Positions 1 through 11,822 of a stretch of DNA of 64,000 nt are shown piece by piece. Origin of the DNA: Eunapius fragilis (lineage: Eukaryota > Porifera > Demospongiae > Spongillida > Spongillidae); NCBI GenBank assembly GCA_963681505.1, contig OY811985.1, positions 3,771,271 through 3,835,270 of the forward strand, written 5' to 3'. The first letter of the stretch is position 1; each line of letters opens with the position of its first letter. The notes beneath the pieces were generated by a model. It was not told the DNA's origin, searched no databases, and saw only the letters and a list, made by a program, of their open reading frames with translations. The translations under genes were made by a program, and so were the position numbers.

Positions 1-435
1 GGTGTCACAGAACTAGAGCTGGGGGTGTAACAGAACTAGAGCTGGGGGTGTAACAGAACTAGAGCTGGGGGTGTCACAGAGCTAGAGCTGGGGGTGTCAC
101 AGAGCTAGAGCTGGGGGTGTCACAGAGCTAGAGCTGGGGGTGTAACAGAGCTAGAGCTGGGGGTGTCACAGAGCTAGAGCTGGGGGTGTCACAGAGCTAG
201 AGCTGGGGGTGTAACAGAACTAGAGCTGGGGGTGTCACAGAGCTAGAGCTGGGGGTGTCACAGAGCTAGAGCTGGGGGTGTAACAGAACTAGAGCTGGGG
301 GTGTCACAGAGCTAGAGCTGGAGGTGTCACAGAGCTGTAGAGCTGGGGGTGTAACAGAACTAGAGCTGGGGGTGTCACAGAGCTAGAGCTGGGGGTGTCA
401 CAGAGCTGGAGCTGGGGGTGTCACAGAGCTAGAGT
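1..435. repeat. 23-bp minisatellite, about 19 copies
   Basis: The unit GGTGTCACAGAGCTAGAGCT plus GGG repeats head to tail from the first base, so the array probably continues to the left of the window. Copies differ mainly by TCAC/TAAC and GAGC/GAAC. One copy has a small insertion near 331. The array stops abruptly at 435. Confidence 0.95.
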
Positions 436-965
436 GGCTTAGGTGGCTTTGCAGCTTTGATTTAAAAAGGCTGGCGTGCACTTAATAAATTTAAATGTCC
501 TTATGTCATATAATTTCAAGCCACATGTACCAAGGCAAATATATCCTGATGCGTGTGGTGTTAAATTTAATGCAATGAATGCCCATATATGTACATGGGT
601 GCCTGTGACTATATTTATGGCTTCATCCATTGAATTCATGGTCTGGGGGAAGCTCAAACAGACATTTGGAACTACACATACAACCTTGGTATTCACACAT
701 GGTTTGCTTTCCATTATTTGTTCCATATTACGTGTACATGTATGTGTGTCCAGTCAGTTTAGTTCCAGCACAGTACCTGTACATGTATTAAGTTCTCCAG
801 GCCACATTTATCCTGTACTGATCAGAACGTGCAAGTGCACCCTTGCTTCCACTGATGAGAAGAACTGGGCATGTGTATTCTGTTGTGTATTTAGAGGTGC
901 CGAGCTAGGTCTTGCTTTGGGAAGGCACTTTGATAGTAGGATTTCACTACAACGAAAGGCTGGAG

Positions 966-1006
<41 letters not shown>

Positions 1007-1381
1007 CATTATATTCGTTGTGGTCATGTCCAGTATGGAGATGGAAGAGGGTTGTGAGGGTACTACCTGTATCTGTACCTGATGAAAAAAATATTGCATA
1101 GGGATTAACTGTGTCTATAGACTCTAGTGAATCACAGCAAAGTACTTATCCCAACAAATATTTCTGATCCAAGTACGAGGCCTCTACGGCTGCACCTGGA
1201 ACTCATATATCTTACCATCACCCACAGCTGTTCATTTACAACTCATATTGTGCTATTTTCCCATATATGGCTCGATACATTTAGTGTGTGGTTGGTTATA
1301 TGTATGTAGCATTGGGGTTTGGGTTGATCAGTCTGTTATAGTTGCTGTATTCAGTGTATTCACATCACCCTTAATTTACAG
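436..1381. other. Gap before the first recognised exon; contains a poly-C run
   Basis: This is either intron or intergenic DNA upstream of the first FERM exon. It holds a run of about 32 C at 971-1004. I looked here for exons of the missing FERM F1 and early F2 lobes and could not support any. The long open frame across 476-1057 is composition-driven and ends in a poly-proline artefact from the C run. Confidence 0.6.
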
Positions 1382-4300
1382 TTGCAGTTGGAGATTATGA
1401 TGAAACGAGGCATACAGCTGGTTACACAAAACCTCTGGAACGGCTATGTCTTGTCCCAGCAACTTACAGGGTGAGCCTTACAATGATGATCTTGTTAACG
1501 TGGATAGCAGGTCACATGATGGGTAACATTGCATATGGGGAGTGGCAATCAGCTGTACTATTGGCGTACCTGTATGTTCTCCATATATGGTATGAATTGT
1601 ATACCCAGTACACGTGTAAGCACAGTTGTGTATGCCTGTGGCTACACGTGTGTATTGTCTGGTTGCCAGGTCTACTGCTGGGACATGTAGGTTAAGCATT
1701 CTTATATTCTTGTACAGCCTTTTGTTTGTTGACAACGTTGCAGTATACTGTAGGAGGATTTATGCCATCTGTACTAATTTCTTTTGCATGTCTCTCTCTC
1801 TCTCATGCGCTAGTCATGTGTGCAATCTTTTTATGCACTGCAGCCAACAAATTACGAGGTGAATTTGATGGAAGAGCACAAAAAGTTGCGAGGCCTTCCT
1901 CGCTCGAGGGCCGAATTTCAATTCACAGAGAGGGCCCGCCAGCTGCCTTGCTATGGGTGCCACCTGTTCGCTGCCCAGGATGAGAACAACAACGCTGTCC
2001 TTGTGGGCAACTCCTACAGAGGTATATCTGTGTTCAAAGAAGGCACTGAAGTGAACTTCTTCAGGTGAGAAAGGAACTGTACATGGTAGGGAAGGCACAT
2101 CTTGTACATGTTCCTATATGCCGGGGGGGGGGGGGGGGGGGGGGGAGGATGGAAGGTATGCTGTTACACTTGTTACACACATATCTTGTTACACACATAT
2201 CTTTATGGGGCTCTGGAGGATTCAGCACCATATCTAAACCCACCCCACCTTCCCCCCACCCCATCCTTCCTCCCCCATTCTCCCACCCCATCCTTCCTCC
2301 CACCCCATCCTTCACCCACCCCATCTTCTCCCACCCCATCCTTCCCCACCCCATCCTTCCCCCACCCCATCCTTCCCCCTACCTCCCACCCTGTCCTTCC
2401 TCCCACCCCATCCTTCCTCCCACCACATCCTTCCCCCACCCCATCCTTCCTCCCACCCTATCCTTCCTCCCCCACTCCCCACCCCATCCTTCCCTTCCTC
2501 CCACCCCATCCTTTCTCCCCTCCAACCATCAATTCGGTGATATCAGTACCTTTGCCACTTATTTTGCTAAGCATAAGTTACTGTGGTGTTTGATGATCTT
2601 GTTGAAGAGAGCGTATTATTGTCTTGCCTTTCAGGTGGCTGAACATGACCAAGATTCAGTACAAAGGAAAACATTTTTTCATCAAGTACCACCCTGTGGA
2701 AGAGGAAGCTGGGGGTCGCAAAGCTGATGAGACAGTTTATAAAGTTGTGTGTGACAACAGGTTCTCTGCCAAACGATTGTGGATGAATGCCATTGAACAA
2801 CACACCTTCTTCAAGTGGGTACCTTTTTTTGGAGGAGATGAAGTGATTGGGGAAGATGGTTCACTGTGTTGTTGGGATTTTTAATAATAAGATGCCTTGC
2901 TGTTAGGAATACCTTAGCAATTCACTAGGCAAAGATAGTGGTAGGAATCACCCCCCTATAGACCCCCTGGGGGTTGGGGGGCGCATTGTCACATATAGGC
3001 ACCCCTTGGGCACATCATCATATTTTGGTTCCCCTAGTGGGCATTTTCAAGTATAGGTACCCTCGGGATATATTGTCTTTTGTAGGCACCCCTTGGGAGA
3101 AGAGGGGGGGGGGGGGGGGGGGGGGGGGGGGTCAGCACCCCTCGATGGCACTGTCATATTTAATAACCCTGTAACCAACAGTGGATATTTTGTTGTGGAC
3201 CAAATACAAATATAAGATGAGCAGGAAGCGGGGTTATATTTGTGGTCACATGCATGTAACATTTGTGTGTGCTGATGGGGTGAACGGCTAATTCCCTCTA
3301 TATGATAGACGCAACAAACCAGATGAACTCACTCGAATCGGATCATTCATCAAGAGGGGATCTGGCTTCAGGTACAGTGGAGTGACATTGCGACAGATCA
3401 GAAGCAAGCAACAAGACAGGCCAAAATCCCAGCCAATGCTGGCTACCCAGTTACAAGTTGAGGTTGGTGAGAGTTCCTTGTAGAATTCCTTATTAACTTG
3501 CATTGTGTGCATGTACAGTGTCTATGCTCATAGTGCAATCTCATTTACAATGCAGGGTGCAATAGTAATAGTGATAAAATTATGGTGTATGAAGGTACCA
3601 CATTGTCTCGCTCTGCTATGTGAATCTCAGTTGTTATCAGCACAATGGTCTCCTTCGTGTACGGGGTTATCCATAAATGATGTCACACTCCAAGGTGGGG
3701 GTTCTAAAAAGTGTATGGGAGATAAATGTGATGGGGGAGGAGGGGGTCTATAATAGCCCTAATTGGCATGAGGTTATTTATGGATGACCCCTACATTGTA
3801 CGTTTTTGCCGCCATCACTTCCCACTCCCTGCATCAGTTCCTTTAAGACTGTACATACATGTACCTGTACATACATGTACCTGTACATACATGTACCTGT
3901 ACATACATGTACCTGTACATACATGTACCTGTACGTACATACATGTACCTGTACATACATGTACCTGTACATACATGTACCTGTACATACATGTACCTGT
4001 ATGACAGGTACATGTACATGTAAGACTGTATGTTCAGCTAGAAATGAAGCATGCAATCAATTTGGCCAGTGGGCCCATTCAGAAACCACCCCATTTGTTC
4101 ATGCCATGTGCCCACCTACATCATCAAAGTGATCCAATTCATTTGTGTATGGTGGCCCACCTACATGTACATCATCAAAGTGATCCAATTCATTTGTGTA
4201 TGGTGTTTTCTGTACACATGTATATGTATATTTTGTGGTACAAATGCATTCACAACATATTTGTTTTTCTTTTATTTGCTTTCACTTGCTAAACCAGAGC

Positions 4301-4574
4301 AATAGCTTCCTTATCGTTCCTTATCGTGGCGTATGTGCACGGCCTTACTGGGAGCAACTATTCGTGTGTTCCTTTGGTTATGTGCCAGGCGTATGTTGTT
4401 AATGGCAGCCATACATGCAGGTGGGTCCCACAAGCAGAGCCGATGATGCCATAACTGGCATGGAGGCATCCGTGGAGATAAATAAATTTCTACAGCGAGA
4501 GCACAAAGTAATGCAGCGAGCCTTCCCTGAAGAGGGCGGGACACAAGGCAACAGGGTGGAGCAAGAAGCAGCAA

Positions 4575-4632
<58 letters not shown>

Positions 4633-6511
4633 TGTGTGTACGTGCGTGTGCGTGCATGTGCGTGCATGTGTGTGTGCGTGCATGTGTGTGTGCATGTGTG
4701 CATGTGTGTGTGCATGTGTATGTGTGTACATGTATCTCTCCGAATGTGTGAATTGAATCATTGATAACCGAGCATCAGTAGTTGAAAGGTTTGTAACAAA
4801 TACTTCGCTTTTGTTACGGCATATCAATAATCACACCATAACTGTTTGAAAACATTTTTGTGTGCTACTTTAGCAAACTTTGAACTTGTGATGTAAATTT
4901 CCTGTAGGAAACCAAAAGCGTCATTTTCAATATCATATTTGTATCCGGTACATGTAAACATGTTACTGTGTACATGGCAGTATTGCAGTCAAGTTCAAGG
5001 ATACATGTGAATGATATCAAGGCAAATAACATGATCTATGCGTAGACAGGGGTATCTTTTGTGGTGGTCATTAATTAGATGGGCAGACCAAAGCCCTCTT
5101 AAAATCCTGATACACATAGTAGCCTCACCGGCTGGCCTTGTGGATAGTGTCACCACAGGGACATTCATAAAAAAGAGTTGTTGTCTACATGTGTACATAT
5201 GTCTACATATGTACCTTGTAATGCTTCAACTGTAACTTATGCATCTTATATGCATGTAGCAATAATATGACATACAGAGTGTGCATGCATTTCCATTCTC
5301 CTGTGTATGTGCATCAATTAGATATTAAACTATATAGCCTTTACCCATTGGTTTTACAAGACAGAAACATTGATGGGAATTAAGGTACTGATGTCCATTC
5401 TTAATACTGGATGGTCATAGTAGAGTACATGTACATGTACACTTACTGCACACTTCTTGTTAAATGGAATTGATGCCAAGAGATTTGAAGATTTGGTGTT
5501 GCTACGTTTATAATCAATATATACACATTAAATTTTGGTTACAATTCATTGTAGCATTGTATTGTTCAATTGTGTTCTGTGATCTCATGTTTAAATTGGT
5601 TCCACCACTGGCTGTGTTTTTTCCCATTGGATTATCCACACCCATCTGTCCATTATGATGATATGTAGGATGCTTGCATTCAATAATAAATTGCTTCCAT
5701 ATGTACAATTACGTGCACATGCCATGTACACATGTACTTCAAAGCACTAAGGAAAGTTTATGTTTTGAATAGAAGTTTGCTTTACATAAATTTATTGCAT
5801 AGATCGTGTTATTTGCTTCTGCCCACTGATGAAGCATTATTTCTTATGTTATAAGAAACACTATTTTTCCAACTGCTACACTAATGACTATGTTACAGGT
5901 TACAGGTATTGCCATGTATGCTATAAATCATACGTGTATGTCTTATGGCCACAGTAAACTGTTCCATGTTCATCTTTCAGACCTCCGACAGCATGCTGGA
6001 AACCACTAGGAAGGAACCTGTAACCATGGAGAAAGATGCCAACAGTTCAGCGCTTACGATTGGTTCTTATGAGACAGGTACGCTAAATATTAGGTACCAG
6101 TAACAATATCTGGGTACCCTCCAACTGAGAACAATGACTATGTATATTGCTTTCATAGTTATTGTTATAACACATGTGCAATCACAGTTAGTGTATGAAG
6201 GTACATGTATATTGCTGGAGTTTGTGTATAAATGAGCACTGGGACAACAAAATCTTTCCTACTCTTTATCTCAATCTAGCCCTATTTGCCTCCCAGGGAC
6301 AATGTTCCAAAGCATATGAAGTTCTCAATAGTTACATATTATTAAATATCATGACTTGCTACTTAGCTAATGAGTGACATAAAACCCACATGCAGTTTTT
6401 GCAATGTTGCTGAACAATGAATGTTTTTCATATTAAGAGTCTCTGCTACCTCGGAGCGCTAGCCCTGCTACAAGATCCAGTGAGGAACCTGTACCCACTT
6501 CAAGATTTTAA
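1382..6511 (+). CDS. FERM-domain (4.1-superfamily) protein, 3' part
   Basis: Seven exons fit: 1382-1470, 1844-2064, 2635-2814, 3309-3462, 4421-4576, 5981-6077 and 6438-6511 (stop TAA). All have GT-AG borders and agreeing phases. The first exon carries GDYDETRH, the GDYD motif near the end of FERM lobe F2. The next two give F2 end and the whole F3 (PH-like) lobe, with [27 protein letters not shown] and the closing EQHTFFK. The fourth has [17 protein letters not shown], the FERM-adjacent motif seen in 4.1, FARP and FRMD proteins. The tail is short and rich in Ser/Glu. Such proteins link membrane proteins to cortical actin. F1 and the start of F2 are missing and must lie left of base 1 or in exons I failed to see. 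I cannot choose between 4.1, FARP and FRMD subfamilies. The last three exons are less certain than the FERM part. Confidence 0.8.
2119..2145. repeat. poly-G run
   Basis: About 26 consecutive G inside the intron between the second and third FERM exons, followed by GGA-rich sequence. Confidence 0.95.
2236..2525. repeat. CCCCATCCTTCC minisatellite
   Basis: Degenerate tandem copies of CACCCCATCCTTCCTCC fill this stretch of the same intron. The pyrimidine bias gives long spurious open frames (poly Pro/Ser on +, poly Gly/Trp on -). Confidence 0.9.
2945..3170. repeat. degenerate ~30-bp repeats ending in a poly-G run
   Basis: Four to five imperfect copies of a unit like GTCACATATAGGCACCCCTT (about 30 bp) lead into a run of about 30 G at 3101-3131. 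All of it lies in an intron of the FERM gene. Confidence 0.65.
3660..3793. mobile_element. MITE with GGGGTNATCCATAAAT termini
   Basis: The left end GGGGTTATCCATAAATGATG at 3663 matches the reverse complement of the right end, GGGGTCATCCATAAATAA, ending at 3791. Both ends are next to TA. The inside is G-rich and without coding capacity. It resembles the 32743-32911 element. Confidence 0.7.
3851..4001. repeat. 16-bp minisatellite TACATACATGTACCTG
   Basis: About nine copies of a near-palindromic 16-bp unit in an intron of the FERM gene. One copy carries an extra GTAC step near 3930. Confidence 0.95.
4577..4732. repeat. (TG)n microsatellite
   Basis: It starts immediately at the splice donor of the 4421-4576 exon, so the donor GTGTGT is itself the first repeat unit. 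It becomes impure TGTGCGTGCA toward the right. Repeat length change could affect splicing at this donor (inference). Confidence 0.95.
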
Positions 6512-6821
6512 TCAGGACACTTCCATGTAAGGACCAGGATAATTTTTAACAGTTTGTATTGCTTTTTATTTTATTTTATCAGGTCTAATGGTTATGTCAT
6601 TGATGAGCAAAATGAACAGAGAAACTTTGGTGTGCATACTGTGTTTATATTGATTAAATTTTTTTTTGGCATTGTGAATTATTGTGTTGATTGTTCTGTT
6701 ACATAGATTTGTACTTCAAATGTTATAAAATAATTCATGAGTGATATTGTTTCCTTATATTTGCTGTGTGTGTGTGGGGGGGTGTTTGCTTTGTGACTGA
6801 CTGTTGGTGTTTTTAAAATGG

Positions 6822-7235
6822 GGCCGTCCTTAGAATTAGGGTGGGGAGGATGTGACTGAGAGGGGGAGGTTACTGCATGTGTGACGTCACAAATTTTAAG
6901 GTTATGTGCATGAACTTATTTTGCGTATTGCATTATCGTTCCAGTGTGTTCCTATATGATAAGAAGAAGCTATGTGCGTCAATGTTTCAATCATACATGA
7001 AATCAAATCCCAGGAAAAATAAAAAAGACCTCCAACTGACATGCCCGAAGTATCTTATGTTGATAATAGTGCCTATGCATGCCCATATATGTCATATAGA
7101 GGAGCATTTCATATCTCCCATTTGTTTTATGTGTATATAATGGGGGAGGGAGGGGGGGGGGGGTTATTAATTTTGTGACACATCGTGACAAGAGGGGTGG
7201 GTCCAAAAAAAACATGTATGACATACTTTATGGAT
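6822..7235. repeat. G-rich patch with GGGGCCGTCC and TGACGTCA ends
   Basis: GGGGCCGTCC at 6822 and GTGACGTCAC at 6884 match the terminal sequences of the MITE at 32743-32911. A second G-rich patch with a run of G lies at 7142-7165, followed by TTTTGTGACACATCGTGAC. This looks like one or two decayed copies of the same element. Confidence 0.45.
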
Positions 7236-8555
7236 TCCCGCAATGTTCAGTGTAACATTAATATCGTCATTTCTTAGGCTTAGGAATGTTTTCATTGCAG
7301 TACATGTACATGTTCTTTATAAATAGACTATTGAATGCATTATGACACTTTGCCATCTGCTACTGTTGAATTCTCATCTCAGTTGAAATTGTGTTCAGCT
7401 ATAACTCGTTAATTTTTTTATCCTATCCAAAGCCATGCTCCATAACTGTCCATACGAATTATTTTTGGCATGAGAATCTAGATCTGGGTTCAATTCACAA
7501 TAGTACATGTATGTGAACTAAAGAACTTAACTTATCAGTATGGTTCAGTGCATGGAAACTTCTAAAACTGATCAGCAGTTGCTTTGTGCAGCAAACTGAC
7601 AGAAGTTGACAGTTTCCATGTGTCTTTACGATGAGTTTTGTTGGTTATTATTATGCATAATATTCTCTTGCTTGAAGACAGAGGGTTGGAGAAATACTCG
7701 GGTTACTAGTGGTGGAGAGAGAAGGGGCAGGAGGGGGAGAAGCTCAAACCATGCGCTTATACATATTGTTGCAATGTCTAGATCAAATTTAAAGCTATAC
7801 TGGCATACATTTGATAAGATGTGGGAAATGGCATGGGTGCGGGTGAGCACTCAAAAGCGTGAAGATCAACCAACTTCAGATACTGATGTGGAGACAGCAT
7901 TCTGTGTGCTCAGTAATGTTTTTACTGGTATCATATTGGAGATCCACATGTGCTCATAAAACGCATGCAATTATTAATGCCATTGCCAAGCTTTTTACCT
8001 AGTGAGATCACCTTACCATCACCTGTAGTCTTGTAGTGAGGAAGAAACAGACAGCATCCCAGCCTGGTACCACATAGGGACACGGTGGGGGGCACTTTTC
8101 AAATTGGGGTTGCTGATGACACCTGATGCCACAACCATTTAAAGAATGGTACACATCAGCCCCTCCCACTTTGAGCTTATGTGGATTGAGCCAGAGAACT
8201 GTCCATGATGTAAGCATGGACACTTCACTCTGTTACAGATATATACTTTGTACAGGGCACCATACATTTTGATGCCCAACGACACAGGGGTTGGTGTAAT
8301 ATGAAGCAGGGACACACAGGTTGGTCCAGAATAGAAGGATTATTAGAATATATACTTTCATAATACAAGAAAGATAAGTGGCTTGCAAAGCAGGTGTCGT
8401 TTAATGAGTGCGGCTAGAACAATTTTGGCGGTATCATTTAATGTCCAGCTGCACACATGTATATATAAAGGAAGAATGAATAATTACGCCCGCCCGCATC
8501 CTGTTTTGAAAAAGAAACTAATAATCAATTTTGCATGGCCGGGGAATAGATACAT
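7236..8555. other. intergenic, nothing recognised
   Basis: No exon with splice support, no RNA gene and no clear repeat. A 117-codon open frame at 7606-7959 has no recognisable motif and no conserved look. Confidence 0.5.
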
Positions 8556-8700
8556 GCCTAGAATCAACTGCATACAATACATGGTGTACATGTATGTGAT
8601 CTACCACCAGGCCACGAATCGCGATATATATCGCGGTGCAGCCCTGGTGGTAGGAAATTAAAAACATACATGTACACCATGTATGCAGTTGATTCTAGGC
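8556..8700. mobile_element. 145-bp near-perfect palindrome
   Basis: GCCTAGAATCAACTGCATAC at 8556 is mirrored by its exact reverse complement ending at 8700. Pairing continues through ACATGGTGTACATGTATG and CTACCACCAGG. The centre CGCGATATATATCGCG (8621-8636) is itself a palindrome. It could be a short foldback/MITE or a structured RNA. Confidence 0.8.
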
Positions 8701-9174
8701 ATTTTTGTTTGCTGTATACATAGCTATCAAAGTTCTTTTAGCTCTTGCCCAGACCCTTAGGAAGCGCACGCAGGGCGCCTGGTATTGCTTACACGTTCGG
8801 TGCATGTGTGGCCTGCTGGTGTGCAATAAACTGTGCGCAGGTGTACGGTTTTGAATAACAGTAGTGGAATTCTAATTTTGCATCCATAACAATTGAACTG
8901 ACAAATCCAGCTAGTATTCCACTATTACCAATCAGCCTTGCCTCCACCCACAGACCCTTCTGATCTCATTACCACGATGACACATGGTTTGCGATAGGAC
9001 AACGGAACCCTGAACTCATGTCCTGCCCACATACACCACAGTTTCCCCCCATCCCATGTAACACCATGTATGCCCCTGGGCATTAGGTATAGATCACACA
9101 ACTAAACCAGGGGGAAGAGGAAGACATACATATCGTCACTCATGATAATGTGCCCATGTGTGTGCACGACACTA

Positions 9175-11412
9175 TTACAATGGCCTTGCCCTCTCTGCAG
9201 CAGGAACAAGATATGTATCCATTTTAGTAGCATCGTTCCTCGTCCCGTCGTGCTCTTGCATAAGAACAGGCTCCCGCAAAGAGCTGCCGCACACAGGCCT
9301 CTTCATGACCACATATTCCCCCCACTCCTCTTCCCCAGGCTCCACAACCACACTCCATCCGTTTTTCCCATTGTGGGCACGTTCTCCGTTGCTGTTAGGC
9401 ATGCTGTCCACCTTTGTGGGCCAGGCATGGAGTCCTGATGGAGACATAAGGACATAGTCCCTATCAGACAGGGCGTCAAGGTTTTCACGTGCCATCACCA
9501 AATTCCGTGTACACAGCGCAGTTGGTCCAGTGCTCACAAATGGGGGGGCATTGTCACCAATGTGGATGCCATCACCCACAGTAGGCGCGCTCTGTCCAAG
9601 CTGTGTAGACAGTCCTACGAGGTTGACATACTGGTGACGTAGCGGAGCAGCAGCAGAGGTGGTGGTGGTGGTGGGGGAGGGTGCAGTGGGAGGCGATGAC
9701 AACATACGTAACACGTTTGGTTGGCTGCCATTGTTTACTCCCCGCGCGTTGCTGCGATCATTACCACCTCTGTCCCCCGTCAGGCTGCCATAGGACCGAA
9801 CGTCCTCATACGTGCTCTGGCCCAACGGACCTTGGCCGCCATGGAGCGGACGAGGGACGTCGTACAGCACCTCCTCGCCACTGCTGGAGATAAAGGAGAG
9901 CTGGGTGCGACCTTCCTGCATGCCGCCATTGTCTAAGCTGCCGCCACACCCGGGTTTGAGTGGGATGGAGGAGGAATGACGCAGGGTCACAAAATCGTAG
10001 TGCTGGTAAGGGTTGACATTCTCGTAAACAGTTTGCAGCTTGTGGTCCACTGTGGTACTGGCGTGAGCGAGAGGAGAGGCGTGGGCAGTGGGAGGTGGCA
10101 GGGTCTTGACGTGGCCCGGGGTGGAGGGAAGAGCGACATCTTCGTAGGATGGAGGCTGCGACGTGGTTCTTCTGGCTCCACGCACGGCGCAGACATCACC
10201 AGCAGAGGCATTGGAGGCGGCGTAGGTGCAGGGAGAGGTCGAGGGTGAGTTAGGCAGGCTGCTGCCAGCAGCAGGCAAATCCACTTCATCGTACTGATGC
10301 ACGACCCGCTTGAAGGTAGGAACTGATATCTGCTTCCTTAGAGTGGAAGGGTGGGAGTCTTCGGTTAAAGAGAGGGAGGAAGTGGAGGAGCAGGAAGAGG
10401 AGGAGCAAGTGGAGGATACGGAGGATAGACGGCTCAGTGCAAAGTCGGTGGACCCTTGCTGACCGCTCTGGACGTCGCCATTCGCATTGCTCACAGGAGT
10501 TGCTTGTTTGGGTGGGTGGGTGACGTAGCACTGATTAGACTGGGCACCCAACGTGCTTGAAGGTAACACGGACCCTGGTTTTGAAGCAAATGTAGCTCCA
10601 GTTGCAGCAGAAAGGGCAGCCTTGAATCCTTCAAAGACTGCCGGCAAAAATCTGAAGTCATACTTTTCAACTCCAAATGGGCCCTTTCTGCCCGACGTAA
10701 ATGTGAAGATGTCATCGTGGCAGTCAAAGCTGCGGATGTATGAGTAAGGCCACACAGCTGCCTGCTTGCCATGAGGAGTGATGATTGACAGCACAGTGGC
10801 AGTGAGGTGGATGTAACAGTCTCCACCGCTGAAGTCTCCCATCTTGCTGAGCGCGTATGTGGGATAACCTTGTGATGAAAAAAAAAAAAAACAGAACGGT
10901 GGTGCAATCGACATACCAAATTCACGAATGGGCATCTTAGCAACAATCACCCCACATATCATATGCCAACCGAGGTCACACTTTAACGTAATTAACACAT
11001 GACGTAAGCAAACGCTCTAAAGTGGGTGGGCACGAACCGCTTGATGTAGCTGTCGTTCTTAAAGACAGCATTTTAAAAATTCTACACTTGTGAAAAAAAA
11101 AGGCTCTCCAGGGTTTCTTCTGGCAATTTCATCCACCATCGCCTAGATCCACCTCAACACATTAACAAACTAGCAAATGCACGTAAGTTGATTTAACTCT
11201 GTAGGCCTATGCTTGCATTGTCGCTGCAAACAGCAGTGGCACGTACAAAAAGGGTTGGTAATGCCACTACAAGGTGTGCCATTTAGCTGCTGCTGGAGTT
11301 AGGCCCATGGCCCACTCTCGGCGCTGCAACTACGGTTTTGAACGAGGACACAACGTACGCAGGTACCCGCGCACACTGTATAGTAACTCACAAACTTACC
11401 AGGTTGCGACAT
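9175..11412 (-). CDS. PTB-domain docking protein (DOK/IRS/FRS-like), 568 aa
   Basis: Two coding exons fit: 11412-11400 (MSQP plus one base, donor G|GTAAGT) and 10868-9175 (acceptor after a long T run, CACAAG). They join as MSQPGYPTYALSKMGDFSGG. Residues 5-90 form an IRS-type PTB domain: the CYIHLT strand, AVWPYSYIRSF, then DIFTFTSGRKGPFG, the FxSGRRxxxG signature that binds NPxpY. The rest is a Ser/Thr/Pro-rich tail with many SH2 docking sites: YDEV (197), YEDV (246), YENV (286), YDVP (340), YEDV (358), YVNL (418), YVLM (476), YVVM (523) and YLVP (557). In animals YxxM recruits PI3K p85, YxN recruits GRB2, and YxxP recruits CRK/RasGAP-type SH2 domains. There is no PH domain, unlike DOK and IRS, and no N-terminal MG myristoylation site, unlike FRS2. 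An upstream exon adding either cannot be excluded. Confidence 0.85.
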
Positions 11413-11470
11413 TAGGCGAGTAGCTTCGAATGGTTAGTGAAAGGTCAAGTTTGCAATAAAACATGGAGCA

Positions 11471-11532
11471 TTTCCGGCTCAAATACCTTTATGACGTCAT
11501 ATACCAAGCTGATTGGCTTATCAACTGATTGG
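11471..11532 (-). promoter_or_regulatory. putative promoter: CRE and two CCAAT boxes
   Basis: Just upstream of the docking-protein ATG (11412), read on the minus strand, lie two CCAAT boxes (11528-11532, 11512-11516), a full CRE palindrome TGACGTCA (11492-11499) and an ETS-like CCGGAAAT (near 11472). The order and distance (60-120 bp from the start codon) suit a TATA-less promoter. Motif presence is seen; function is inferred. Confidence 0.5.
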
Positions 11533-11822
11533 TGCACGGAGCCGCATGTACGTACATGCATTAATTGATATTGAGAGCATAATGATCATATGAGCTAGAA
11601 CGAAGGCCGTGAGTTCGCCGGCCAGGTACGAGGGGAGCGTGGCAGTGGAGGTTTTTGATATGATTTTTCACAACTATCAATGCGGATTGCCTAATCGTCT
11701 ACTACGGATAATATTATAGAAAGGTCGATAAGTGGGTTTGAACCTCCTACCCTCAGTCTGGCCCCCCCCCCCCCCCCCCGCTACTGAGTTGTTACAATAC
11801 TAGGTGCGCGTGACGTAATCGA

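Noticed and set aside
1-435. CRISPR-like regular repeats
   Set aside because: No unique spacers; units are contiguous and vary like a eukaryotic minisatellite.
476-1057. 193-codon frame with a poly-proline stretch
   Set aside because: The proline run is a poly-C tract; the rest has no recognisable motif or splice support and does not look like the missing FERM lobes.
10869-10998. N-terminal 43 codons of the long docking-protein frame
   Set aside because: They read through a T-rich intron end; splicing from MSQP at 11412-11400 fits consensus sites and phase.
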